Below, piece after piece: positions 39,744-52,500 of a stretch of DNA of 64,000 nt. Source of the stretch: Monocercomonoides exilis. Taxonomy: Eukaryota; Preaxostyla; Oxymonadida; Polymastigidae. The notes under the pieces are model-generated. The model was not told the DNA's origin. It saw only the letters and a program-made list of their open reading frames with translations, and made no database searches. The DNA lies in assembly GCA_001643675.2 (NCBI GenBank), contig LSRY02000007.1:1307001-1371000 (forward strand), written 5' to 3'. Both the position numbers and the translations under genes were made by a program. Numbering within the stretch: position 1 is the first letter of the stretch; every line of letters begins with the position of its first letter.

Positions 39744-39957
39744 TCATTAAGAGTAGTTTTTTGATAATCGTTTGAAAATGGGTGAAGAATCTTTACCAAT
39801 TTTTAAAAACATATTTTTCTCTTTCAAAATTTTCAGTTTGAAAATTCGTATTGAATAGTTAAAAAAAATGAACACTAAAAAGTAATAATTCTTTTTCTTG
39901 ATTATTTTGTCACGAATCATCTCAAACATTGGTTTTGAAGAACTGCATTAATACATG
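39424..39957. other. AT-rich spacer downstream of pecanex
   Basis: Low-complexity AT-rich DNA with frequent stops in all frames. It contains the poly-T tract listed separately. I see no gene. Confidence 0.5.
39690..39740. repeat. Poly-T tract
   Basis: Two long T runs separated by AC, about 50 bp in total. It could be the reverse complement of a retrosequence poly-A tail, but no coding retroelement or target-site duplication is visible beside it, so it is recorded only as a homopolymer. Confidence 0.85.
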
Positions 39958-40606
39958 TCAAATTTTTTTTGAAAAGTTCCTTTAGTTTAATTTTCAAATA
40001 GAATAATAATTTCATACTTCGATGAAATTTCTATTTCCACTCACCAAATTTTGCTATTACAAAAATAAAATTTCGACAATGTACAGATATCGCATAAAAT
40101 ACCGGACATCGCACAAAATACCGGACAAGATCGATTTCACGATAACTACAGGAGGAATAATTCTGACAATTTTCCTCAAAATGTTTCTCATTAATACAAA
40201 CTCATTTTATATGCAAAACTTTCAAAACAGCTTCATTTGTGCTCAGAAAAAAATAATTATTAAAAGCTCGGAGAAATAGGATTTTGAGTTTCTCCGAGAT
40301 TTCGATATTAATTTCTCCTGAGCACAAATGAAGCTGTTTTGAAAGTTTTGCATATAAAATGAGTTTGTATTAATGAGAAACATTTTGAGGAAAATTGTCA
40401 GAATTATTCCTCCTGTAGTTATCGTGAAATCGATCTTGTCCGGTATTTTGTGCGATGTCCGGTATTTTATGCGATATCTGTAATTATTTTCATTTTTGTT
40501 AAGTTTCGTGAGTGGGAACAGAAATTTTATGGAAAAAAGAAATATTTATTTTATTTGAAAATGAAACTAAAAGAACTCTTCAAAAAAAATTTTTTTTATC
40601 AAATAA
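39958..40606. repeat. Large foldback palindrome (MITE-like or hairpin element)
   Basis: An inverted repeat centred near 40282. Bases 40082-40246 and 40318-40482 are exact reverse complements over 165 bp by direct reading. Pairing continues inward, with mismatches, to a 12-bp loop at 40277-40288 (stem GCTCGGAGAAA / TTTCTCCGAG). It also continues outward, with mismatches and small indels, to about 39958 and 40606 (for example TTTCCACTCAC pairs with GTGAGTGGGAAC). The mix of identical and diverged arms speaks against a fold-back sequencing artefact, which would be identical throughout. No coding capacity. It lies about 0.5 kb from a decayed transposase, so a non-autonomous foldback transposon is plausible; target-site duplications were not identified. 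Confidence 0.85.
40090..40127. repeat. Tandem 19-bp repeat inside the palindrome arm
   Basis: Two adjacent 19-bp units, TCGCATAAAATACCGGACA and TCGCACAAAATACCGGACA, differ at one base. The same pair is mirrored on the other arm at 40437-40474, giving four copies in the element. Paired subterminal repeats of this kind could be transposase-binding sites, but that is inference. Confidence 0.85.
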
Positions 40607-41049
40607 TTAGAACAATAATTATATATGCGATGAAAAATCACATTCGATATTAAAAAACATAAAAAAAAGCAATAATTTCGATGTATTTCACCAAGATTAA
40701 TCTGAAAATCGTCGTTTCTGAAAATTGAAAAATTATTTGTGTTATTAAAAAATTGTGAAAAACAAGAAACTGAAGCATATTGTGAAAGAAAAATCGAGAA
40801 TTATTGTAATTTTCAATTATTATGGAATGAAAAGAAACTCAACTGCAAGTTTATTGTTTCGTGTTGCTTGTGGCAGAAGTTCAAAATAAACCAGTATTCT
40901 GTCGATGTTAATTTTTCCCCAATCACCTCCTTTTGTTGGTTAGGTTTTGTTTTCACAAAACAGTTGCAATGATTTGCCATTCCGCTTCACAAAATCAGTT
41001 TCTTTTTTTGTACTTTCTCACAATATCTGGGCTCAAGTAGGAGTTTAGT

Positions 41050-41660
41050 GAAAATCATTCACAAGTCCATATTCTCAAATGCTCAAAAAAATATTATCTG
41101 ATGAAGATTCATATAAAATAGCATTCGTTGAAATATGAAAAAGTTGTTCAACGCTGTCGTGTGTTGAACCCGACCAAACCTGTTGAATTTGAAGCTTCCA
41201 AAGAGAGAAAATTGATAAATCCAATGACTGAAGCAAATGTGTTCCATTCGGAGATTAATAAAAAAGAAAAACAATTTCATTAACAAATTGAGTCATAAGG
41301 TTATCTGATAAGTGAATTCTGCAACCATCGAGTATTAACACTGCTTGTCCATTCATTTCTTTAATAATCATTCTTCAAATGTTAATATGAAAAATGAAAA
41401 CTCACTTTATCCAGTTTTCAAATAATTCTGTTGAAAAACATGATGAACTTCTTATTTCAACATGACAACACACTCAGATATGGAAGCCAAATGATCGAAG
41501 GGATAAAATATTGAAATGCTTTTGAACCAAAAAAACAAGACAAAGCATTTGTTCCAACAAGAATAATTCAATGGAGCAATGCTAACTTTTTCTCACCTGT
41601 ATCAAAAAGTTCATAATCAGTTTCAATATTTTTATTTGTTCCGATTAAAAGTGAAAAAAA
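41050..41660 (-). pseudogene. Decayed DDE-superfamily (pogo/Tigger/jerky-like) transposase
   Basis: On the minus strand, one frame from about 41440 down to 41190 reads ELFENWIK, stop, VFIFHINI, stop, RMIIKEMNGQAVLILDGC, then IHLSDNL, VFLFY, stop, SPNGTHLLQSLDLSIFSLWK. This matches the order of the DDE_1 core: a WI helix, the second catalytic Asp in LLLDG-S-H, and the PPN-THLLQPLDV block that precedes the third acidic residue. In-frame TGA, TGA and TAA break it. Fragments of an upstream portion (LVGTNALSCFFG) appear in another frame near 41520-41560, so frameshifts are also present. The ends of the element and its terminal repeats were not found; the limits given are approximate. It is a dead copy that shows past pogo-like transposon activity. 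Confidence 0.72.
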
Positions 41661-43575
41661 TATTTAGAAATCTTCATTAGAATGACAACATGATTCTCCG
41701 AACTGGAAAATAATTGATGAATATTTGCCAATCATATTAACAAAAAAATTTTTTAAAGCAATGATGCTTTGCTCATGAATTTTCAAACTTTTTTCGATTC
41801 TCCAGCTTGAAGAGACAGCCATCAATTCTAAATGGTGAAAATTGATAGAAGATGCATGAAAATTGTGGGATGGTGTTTTCCGACAAACTTTTGCAACAAC
41901 TGATCAAAGTGATTTCTGAATGATTTGCTTTCTTTTATTTAAGAGAAAAGATGAGCTTTCCCACTTTTTTTGACCAAAGCACAAAAAATTGTTTCACTCA
42001 TTGCTTTATTTCAGTTTTTCAGTTTTTGATTAACTTGAATTTTCAAATATGTGAACTTGTTTCATTGACATAATAGAACAATTTTGTGAAAAACACTTCA
42101 AATACGAAAAAAAGAACGAGTTTTGTTCACATCTTTTGATCACTAATAATTTTTCCATGATGTTTAATTTTTCCATGAAAAAATTTGCATCAACATTTTT
42201 TCCCCATTTCTCAAATTTTTCTGAATTTTCTTTTCTTGTTTCATATTATTTCCGAGTTATCAACATGTTCTTTTTCAAAAAAAAAGTTTTTTTTTTAAAT
42301 TTTTTAATTTTTGAAAATGTTTCTTATTTGAATCTTGCAGATAAGACAAGGAGTGCGGTTGAGTGTTTTTTGTATCTGTATGTTTGAAGGAATTATGACT
42401 TTTCTCATTTTGCATGCCTCGAAGAAGGAACAAATTCATGAATCTTTTGTTTAAGAAGCGTGAAAAGATAAGTTGGATAAAATGAAGTGCCAGTCAATTT
42501 TTGAAAGAATCCTGTCAGAAATGTTTCAAATGAAGATGAACTGAAAGTTGATTATACGAAAGGCATTTCCAATAAAAAGAAAGAAAGAATTTGTTTTTCT
42601 GAAACAACCTGGGTGATTATTTTTGAAATCATAACTTTTTTCGGAGTGTTAATTTTTCGAAGGTTATTTGTCATTGTGATGAAATGTTGAATTCAAATGC
42701 TGAATTCATCACGATAGTTTCAAAAACAAATGTATGAACTCAAATAAAGATGATGATCTCTTGAATATGCCTGTTCACTTTTCAGTGTTCATCTTCTAAT
42801 ATTCATGGACATTTTTTGAATCGAAAATGATGAATGAAAAATTATGTTTTGAAAAATAATTTAGGATCTTTATAATTAAAATGATTTATGCAAGAAACAT
42901 CCAGTTTATTGATTAAGTGGAGAGTGAATGTTCTCCATTTATTTCACAAAAGCATTTGAATTAATAAATAATTAACATAAAACTTTTAATTATTTTGTGT
43001 CTGAATTCAAAAATCAAGTTGCATTCCGGTTTTCATTCGAAGCTTATAAAAGGTCAAAAAAAATATATAATTAATAAATTTTGTTTTAACTTAAAACATC
43101 CAAAATTTTTCAGACATAAAACAATTTTCTCCCTTTTTTATAGCAAATGAAACAAACTACTGTTTCTGATAGATATGAATCTGAATATATATTTTAAGTC
43201 CTAATTGGACAAAAATTCAACTGCATATGAAAAAATAATAATAATAATATAAATTTTCTTCAAAAAAAGCAAAAAGGCAGCTCTTTTGTGAGTGCCATTT
43301 TTTGATCAACGAGATGGAACATATATATATAAACGAAAACAAGAGCAATATTATACAATCCACGCACAAATAATGAAATGATATACCAACAGCATAAATG
43401 AAATATTCTGTATTATTGTTAATTGAAAATTTTCAACCTGTGATTATTGAATGAAACAATTTCATCTTGACAAAAGAAAAATTGCATAACTATTCTATCA
43501 ATAAATAATAATTTGGACGATGCACATTCCTTCAGTTTATCATCATCATATTTTTCTCAATTCAAAAAATTCACT
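41661..43575. other. AT-rich interval without a supported gene
   Basis: About 1.9 kb of AT-rich DNA with stops in every frame. The part to about 42050 may be the degraded 5' portion of the transposase on the minus strand, but matches are too weak to annotate. A small inverted repeat, GTGATGAA...TTCATCAC, lies near 42676-42712 and a short ATA/AAT run near 43230-43250. The end next to 43576 is the 3' flank of the minus-strand beta-helix gene. Confidence 0.45.
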
Positions 43576-46500
43576 TTAAAAGTACCCACTTTCATCAATT
43601 TCAACATTTCCTCTTTTGGTAATGTCTTCATCCCCAGAAGAATCAGCCAAATCAACAGCATCTGATATTGTCATCATAACTGTTCCATCCGGAAAGCGCT
43701 GAATAAATTCACGCTTTAGCTGTGAAAGAGGTGGGCGATCATTTGCTGAGGCAGAAAGACAGTTCTTTGTAACTTGCTCAAATGTGTTCCCTTCAACAAT
43801 CTTCAAATCTGGCCTCTCCCCATTCACTATCTTCTGCCCTGCAACCTCTGCCTCATATTCTCCAAATGGGATCTGGAGTGTCAGACACTCCCACAGCATC
43901 ATCCCAATCGAGAATGAGACTGACTCCTTTGTTGCTCCCATCTTCTTGTTCATCTGCAGCTCAGGCGCCTTCCACCTCAGACACTCCTTTTTGTTATCAC
44001 TATCATCCTCAAAGGCAGATGAGGGTGGTGGTGAACCTCGACCATTCCTGTTGGCAGTTGAGAAATCAGAGGAAGATGTGATGATGGTGGAGGCGGAAGA
44101 GATGGATGAGGAATCTGAATCATCTGAAGAGAAGTCGGAGTGCTTGGCAATGCAGATGATCATGTGCTCTGAGAACAACACAATGTGAGGACTCAGATGG
44201 GCAAGAGATGACAGCTCGTCTTCTTCATTCTCAAATGAGTGGAGCGCTCCATTCGCCACCCAGAACAACACCTGAGCAGCTGTGTGCTCTCTCTCCTTCA
44301 GAGTGCCAATTGCCATCTCCTTCTTCTCGTTCCTCCCATGAAGCAGCATGAACAGTGAATCTCTCAGATCCACAATCAGCTTTTCAAACACTGATGAACA
44401 GGCAATTGCATCAACCAGATTCGACATGGATGAAGTGGTTGGACACAAACTCTCTGATCGAACAAATGTGGATTCGGTGTCTGAAGTGTCTGTGGTTGAA
44501 GTGGATGAAATGGAAGGTGATGGAATTCTCTTTCTTGTTTCTTCCTCTTCTTTCTCATCAACCTTCTCCAGCATCCATTCAGGAATCTTGTCTGAATCTC
44601 TCCCAAGGATGTATTCTGTTGAGCCACTCTCAGATAATAAATGCTCCGATGACTCTGAATGTTCCATATTCGAATCATAGACCCTCTTCTTGATCCTTTC
44701 TTCATTCTTCTTCTCTGCCTCCCTTTCTGCTCTTCGCCACTGCTCCTCAGGTGACATCTCCATCGTCACCATTTCAAATGCCTTCGGTTCCTTTCTGATG
44801 TTATCATTCACAATCTCTCTCAGATCTTTGTTCTCGTTCTTTGCTTTTCTCCATCGAACAATGAATATAATTGATACAATCAGAACAATCAAAAACAACA
44901 TAACGAAAATGAAAATGACAATCAAAGCCCACGATGAAACAGTTCCGCTTCCTTCTTTGGCCAGCTTTCCATTTGCGTTTGTCTGAGGCTCGCTTTTGTT
45001 CTTCAGTACGAATGATTGCGTTGACAAAGGTCGCTCTTCGTCACCAAACAAGATACACACACTCACCTCAGCTTCACTTGGAGCATCTTTGACCAAAGAT
45101 GATTGGATGTTTGTGACAACTTCAGATTCGTTCACATATTCACTATCTTCGAACTTGTTGGTATGCAACAATTTCTCTTCATTTAGTGTTGTTGTAACCC
45201 GGAACTGCAAGCTACAGGGCATAAGCAAATTTCCTATGAACTTCAGTTTTATTTCTGCTCCTGCTTCTTCTTGTTCAACTCTCTCCAAATGAGGAATAAA
45301 CAGCACAGACGTTCTTTCCAAAGCAATTCCTTCCATTTCGCAACCCTCATTCAAAATCCACATCGATGAGTTCGGAAGCAAGCCATCTCCTCCTTTAAAG
45401 CTCATCACATCCACAATTCCCCCTTCATCACATATTATATTTCTTCTTGCTGAAGGATATCGTTCAATTGATGGATTATTTCCCTCAAACATTCCCATTT
45501 CTATTGTCAATCTGCCCTTTGAAACAGAAATTCCTCCTTTTGATGAGTTTGCAACTGTTGTATCTTTCATGTAACTGGTGCAGCTTGTGAGACAAATTAA
45601 TGACCCATTCCAATGGCACACATCTTCAATTGCTGAATTTCCAATAACAGTTGAATCATTTTGATATCCTTCAAATAAACAAAATGTAAAATTCAATTTT
45701 GAACAGGAGCCGAACGATGCAAGCTTTCCATTATATTTTGGAAGATTGCATTCTTTGAATGTGCAGTTACTGAAACTGATTGGACATTCATTTTGAGCTG
45801 ATAATACCGATATAATGCCCATTTCAGAGCAGTTGAGATTCTTAAAGGAAGTCAATGACAAATCAATTGATCCACTTTTTCCATTATAACTTGTTTCAAC
45901 ATCACAAACAGAACAGAACTCACAATTTGGAATGCAAATATCGAAAACCTCCAGACATTTGCAATAACAATTTCCAGATAGTGGAATCTGTAAAACACTA
46001 TGAGTTGAAACAAATGAAAGTGAAGATATGGTGAGGTCAGATAATTCCAATGTTCCTCCAATTTGTTCAATCAGAGAAAATGATATTTCACACATTGAAG
46101 CATCTCCTATGTCTTTTCCTTCAAAAGAACAATCCTTTATAAAACATCTTTCAGCCGTTGTTTTTATGAGACACTCATGAGATGAACTAGTTTGTGAAGG
46201 AAATACAAAATTGAGAAGCTCCATCTGCACTCTCTCAGAGCAAAAAATTAATTCATCCCTGGAAGCAGTACCTGACGGAACCACACTTAAAGTGGCTGTT
46301 GAATGCACTTTCGATCTCAAAGTCAGATTGTCCAGATCAAACTCATCCTCAATGATACATTCCTTGTCCACATAAAGTCTGGAATCGAAATCAGATAGGA
46401 TATGGTTCAGACCATAATCAACGGAATAACATGGACTATCGCTTTTCCCGCAATTGCGGAAGTTCCTGCTGTCTGAATGAACTGAAGAGACAATAATTGT

Positions 46501-49500
46501 GGTTGACTGATAAGTTGTGATGTAATCCATCAAATCAACATCCTTTCCCAACGTGCTATCTCTTCCCCAAATTGCATTAGCTCTGATGAATTCTTCTGGT
46601 CGGAGATCAAATCGAAACTGTGTTTCATTGATTTGATTTTCAATACTGAAACACTCCACAAAGATATCCCGACCAACAAATGCAGCATTCCCAAGAAGAG
46701 ACATTTGATGAAAAATGAAATCAACTTCCCCACTTGTTGTACAATGCAGATAGACGCCTCCGCCTTTTCCAGAATTTTCGTTGCAGCAGGACTCAATTAT
46801 TTCGCTATTTGTCATCTTCAGCCATCCTCCTTCATTCAGAGCAAAGAATATTGCTCCTCCTTTCTGTGACGATTTTGCGTGATTGGTGATAAACGACGTT
46901 TTATTCACGCTCAACTGCACGCTCTCTGTTGAAATGCTGGAGATGGCACATGACTCTTCTCCATCACCTGTCAAAGTTCGAAATGTTGATTCGTTGATTG
47001 CCACTCTTGTTTCATGAGATGAATGTTCTTCCGTTTTTTCCTCAATAAAGACAAGCCCAGAAGTGCTCATATTTATAGCATCGAAGGTCATTCTTTGAAA
47101 TGAACAAACAGATCCGCTCATAATATTTATCAAACATTTCCCTAATGTTATTCGTTCAATTTGAAGGCTGGATGCAAAAAGTTCTCCACTTTTCATAAGA
47201 ATGAAGCAAAATAATGTTTCAGTGTTGCCAGCTGTATGACATTCGAGAATGCAATAATCAAGACTCAGATATCCTTCCCCATTGGAAATTACTGTTGTTT
47301 GGCTGTCCCCTCTTGCTTTTAATACACAAAATCTAATGGAAGAAAAAAGAAGTGTTTCTGAATTGGAAAGAATAGAACTGATACTATCGTTAACGCCAAC
47401 ATCTATTGTGAGATTTGATAATGATGAAATGTCAATCAAAGCATCTGCCGAAGCAAAATTGCGTGTTGTTGATGATGGTGAAAAATCAGAATGAACAGAA
47501 AATGAATCCAAGTCAAAGTGGTTTTGGATCAACGTGGAACCATGAATGATAATTTCTTTTGAAATAGATTCATCTTCAACATGATAGAAACCAGTCAAGA
47601 ATGAAGAGCATGGATGGGAATGGTCACCGCAGCCAGCAATATCAAATCCATCAGTCGATACATAAACCGTTGGGCTGTTGAAAGGAACGAGAAGAAGAAG
47701 AAGATCAATCATTCCAAACTGCTCATTTTCTCCAAAAAAAGGATTTTCATCTGTTATATAAGATGCGTAATCGAATGAAAACGAATTGTTATTCACTGTG
47801 AAATTCAAGTCAGATCCAAATATGTAAATATTTGAACCATGTGCTGCTTTGTTTGAAGCAAACATTGTATTATTGAATGAAAATGAGTTTGCGTTTGAGA
47901 TCTGCAAGCAATCCAGAAATACAGCTCCTCCTTTTCCTTCTGTTCCTGAACATATGCAATGATTCATGCTACAATTATGCAAACTAAACCGATTTAGGTC
48001 TTTCAATGCTGCGCGAATATGTCCTCCTTTAAGGATTGTGCTTCCTCCAATCCCTTCGAAATTACATTCTTCCATTGTTGCAGAAGATGCGAATAAAATA
48101 TTGAACGGGGAGGCATTGTGAATTATATGTGAAACTTCACAATTTTTCATCAAAAAAGTTCCACCATTAATCAAAATTAAGTTATAAGAACACTCGTTAT
48201 CACTTTCTTTAGTGAATGAACTGCTTTTAAATGATAAAGTCCCAGAAGATTCAATCACTGATTTCATTTCATTTACAAAAATATCTGGCAGATCAAAAAT
48301 CATATCTTCTATTAAAAGAATTCCTTTGTTGTTCAACAAGCTCATTGAATCACTTGCAGGTATTTCTTTGCTGATTGAAATTATCGATTGTGTCCCGGAA
48401 GCTGTTGATTTAACTGTGAGATAATCTATTTCAAAATGACTATCAATAACTGTATTGTTAACAATCTGCAATTCTTTATCTTCTGAATTTTCAACCAAAT
48501 TCCGATAACCTCTCCAAAAAGAACAGCAAGGATAAAGATTCGTTCCACATCCAATCATATCGTATCCATCTGCTGACACACAAATCACCTGATCCAACCG
48601 TTGCTCAAGGAATAGACTCAGATTGACTGGCTCATCCACGAACTTCTCTCTGTCCAGGCCTTGCATTTTGACTTCAAGAATTTCTTCGTTTGTATTTAAA
48701 CCTTGGAAATGAGAAGCGGAAATGGATTTATTTAGGCTTTCACATTCAATGAATACATCCATTCCATATTTTGCAACGTTGTCATGAATTTTCATGTTTT
48801 TCAAAACATAGTTTCCAAAGAATTCTCTTTCAAGCAGAAGATACAATCCTCCTCCCTTTCCAGTGTTTACATTAGCCGAGCAAAATGTCACACAACACTC
48901 CTCCAGAGTCATTTTCCCATTATCAACCAATTGGCAGTAAATACCACCTCCATCTGTTGATAAACATGAGCATTCATCGATTTGACTTTCTCCTCCAATC
49001 GTGAGCGCTTCAATTCCCCTTGCGTTTATGACACTCCATTCAGACACACAATTCTTGAAAGAACTTCCGTTTAACAAAATTTTAGAATTCCCACATCCAA
49101 CAACCAATCCATTATGTGCTTGTTCGATACCATTTAAGTATTTATTTTCATCATAAGACTGCATGACAGAAGAAACATTGGAATATTCGAAAGCAAGCAT
49201 TCCATTCGAAACAGCACAAATCCCTTTGAATCGGCTAAATAAAACGTTATTGATGCTGAAAAACGAAAACTTAACTTCTCCTGTTCCAGAGACAATGGAA
49301 GCTCCACTCTTTTGTGTTGGTCCAGAAGAGCTGCCACATTCGCAGCTGCTTATCACAACCCGCCCAACTGTAATTGCAATTAAACTTGAAACATCGTCTG
49401 TTGGATTCTCTGACAAAATGAAGATGATTTTGTTGAATGCAAGTGTCGTATGAGCATCTCCTGTTTTTTGTTCAAAACATCCTCCTTCACTCACATTCAA

Positions 49501-52500
49501 ATAGGACTTCTCATCATTTCCTCTGATTGAAAGTGACAAGTTGGATCTGCTCAATCGTTGTTCAAGAAAAATTGATTCATTGATATGGATTGTGCTCATC
49601 TCATCTGTCATCTTCCCCAGTCCAAAAATCATATCTCCACATGGATAATCAAAGGCTCCACACTGATTGTTATTTGTTCCTCCAAATTTTACAAATAGCA
49701 CAGACGTGGGCTCTGGAAAGAGATATGGCTTGATTGATTGATTGATGGAGCATTCATCCAGTAAATCCATAACCCAAAAATTTTCACTGTTCGACGACTC
49801 AAGCACTGTACCATCCCACAAATCTGCTTGAAGCACCTGCCGTGGAGCAGCACTGAGAAGAAAAATATCACTTCCATATTTTGCTGAGTTTTGAGAAAAT
49901 TGAATTGATCTCATAGTGTACTTGGCTGAAGGACTTTCCAGAGAGAAATAGACTCCTCCTCCATATCCCTGCTGTCCATTCACTGAACATTCACTGATGT
50001 TGTTTGACTCAAAATAGAACCCACCGTCATTACCAACATTGACAAATACGCATCCACCTAGAGAGTTTGTTGCAAGACATCTTATTCCAATGAATGACGA
50101 ATTCTTTATTTCAATTGTTTTCCCGTTTCCTACAATCCCAGTCAATCCTCCTCCATTTCCTATTTTTCTGGTCAAATTCTTCAACGATGAATTTATCATC
50201 TTCATCCCACTTCCATTTTCGCAGTAAACAGCGCAGCATTTTTCAAAAATAGATTCTCTTATTGTGCTATTAACCTCTTCAAAATAGCATCCATTTGAAA
50301 CAAAAATTAAACCGCTGCTTGAATCGCTTTCAACTTCATTAAATTCCGAAGCATTCATAATCCCTCGTCCATCGTTTCCTCTAATATGCACAGCGCATGT
50401 ATCACCAAACTTCACAGCATAAAAACTAAAATTATACAAGTGTGCTTCTCCATTCACGACTTTAACAAAGCTATACTCAATTTTTCCGACTCCGCCTTTA
50501 AGCTGCGCAGAACACTTTTGAAGTGTTAATATTGATGAAGAACAAAGGAACAAGCAAATGCGCTCCACAGCAAATTGAGAAGGCAAGGAAAATTTTATGC
50601 AACTGAATGAAACCACATTTCTTGTTTCAATAAGCCCATCAGCAACTCCAGTGCCATCTTCTTCAATCACAGTTTCTATTCCTTCCATTTCACTTTCAAA
50701 GCAAGCTGAATATGATTCAATTACAAACGCATCTTTGATTGAATAAGAACTAGTGAAAATGATTTCTGCTGTTGTTGAAGAGATTGTTTGGAAGCGCCTT
50801 TTCAGCAAATGAGGAACTGTTCTGCATGGATAAGCTCTCAACCCACAGCCTGAATGATCAAGACCTTCACCATCTCCGCTCACAAATCCTTTGACTTCAA
50901 ACGGAGTCAGAAATGCACCAAGAAGAAGTTCAACACTGCTGCTTGTTGTGCTTCGTTCAAAGCCCATCAGATCCTTTTCATCTAATTCTGCCCATTCGAA
51001 TAAAAATCTTTCCTTTTTAATCAAGATGCTCAAATTGTTTCCATCCACAAACACGCAATCACCTTTCCACCCCGAACAACCATGAAACATAACTTTATTC
51101 AAAGAAAGTTCTGTTTCATCATCAATTGCATAAACATATAACCCTCCACCAATACCTTTTCCATTTGCTTCGCTTTCCGATGAAGGTGTCTTGCATTCGT
51201 CAAACATTGTATTCTGAATGCTTATAACTCCGCTTTGCAGTGAAGCAAAAATGCCTCCTCCTTTCAGACTGCTTCCTTCCGCACATTCGCCTGAAACAGT
51301 GCAATTATCCAAAAAAACTGATGTAGGTGTTGGAATTTGCATATTCACAGAAATGCAACCTCCACCCCCGTTGTACTGCTTCACTCCAATAAGCGAACAA
51401 TTGTTGAGATTGCTGACTTGTTCGTTGCAGATCTCAATCGCAGATCTTCCTGAAAATAAGAATATTCCTTTGAATAATGCGTCTGACATTGTAAATTTTC
51501 CGCCCATAACTCGAAGGATTCCAAATTGTCGAGATATTGACTCATTAATTGAAACAAACGAAATGGAAATCAATGATAGTGTTGATGAGCTCTCGAGAAT
51601 AGAAATGTGTTTTTGCTGCAGTGTATCTGGCAATAAAAGCTCAAGATTAGATATCTCTACTGTAGAATTTAATTCGCAGACAATGAGCGCTTCACAGTTT
51701 TTGTCACCCTTATCATCAAATGAAACAGATGCTTCTGAAGTTTGCGATGTTAGACAGAAATGACAATTCATCGCAACGAGCTCGTTGCTAATAAAGCTTG
51801 TTGAATCAACATCAATTTCATTCACCGAAGAACTAATTCTATTTTCAAAACAGTAATCAATTGACTTACACATAAATCCCTTAAATCCACAGAATGGATG
51901 ATCTGTTCCACCATCTCCATCTGTGAAAATAGAAGACACCAATGTACAAAAATATACAAATATTGGAATTAATGGTTCATCTTCTCCATTTTCCGTTCCA
52001 CTCATTTGATTCAGATCATCAGGTTCCATGGAACTGTCAAAAAACAGAAGTGATTCGAAGTTAGTCTTCTCTTTTAGAAAAATTCCAGTTCCACAGGAAA
52101 TGAACAAATCTTTTCCGAAAGTAGCATTGTTTGCTTTGCTCTGAGAGAAGAGCACGTTTTCTCCAAATGCGAACGAAGCAGACGCATCGCTAACTGAAAT
52201 CATCACTGCTCCTCCCTTTCCTGTATCGTGTTCCACACAAGCTGTGAGGCATCCATCGAATGTTGTTGAACCATTAACAATGAGCTTCTCATTTTCTTTC
52301 AACTCAACAAACAATCCTCCGCCACACGCATTGTTGCTGCAAGCTTTGCAACTGATAAAGGTGCAGTTATCAACAATAATGTTGCAAGAATAGTTTCCTT
52401 CAATTCTTCCTGTTGATTCAAAGAATCCTCCGTTTCCATTTGACTTTTCAACTTCTGAAATGGCACAGTTATTCATATTCACATTGCAGCCATTTCTCAA

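Noticed and set aside
40022-40653. Open frames within the palindrome
   Set aside because: They fall in opposite arms of the inverted repeat and mirror each other; the repeat itself explains them.
43576-44450. Active protein kinase at the end of the beta-helix protein
   Set aside because: The HRD and DFG positions and the N-lobe lysine are missing; only the APE region and C-lobe features remain.
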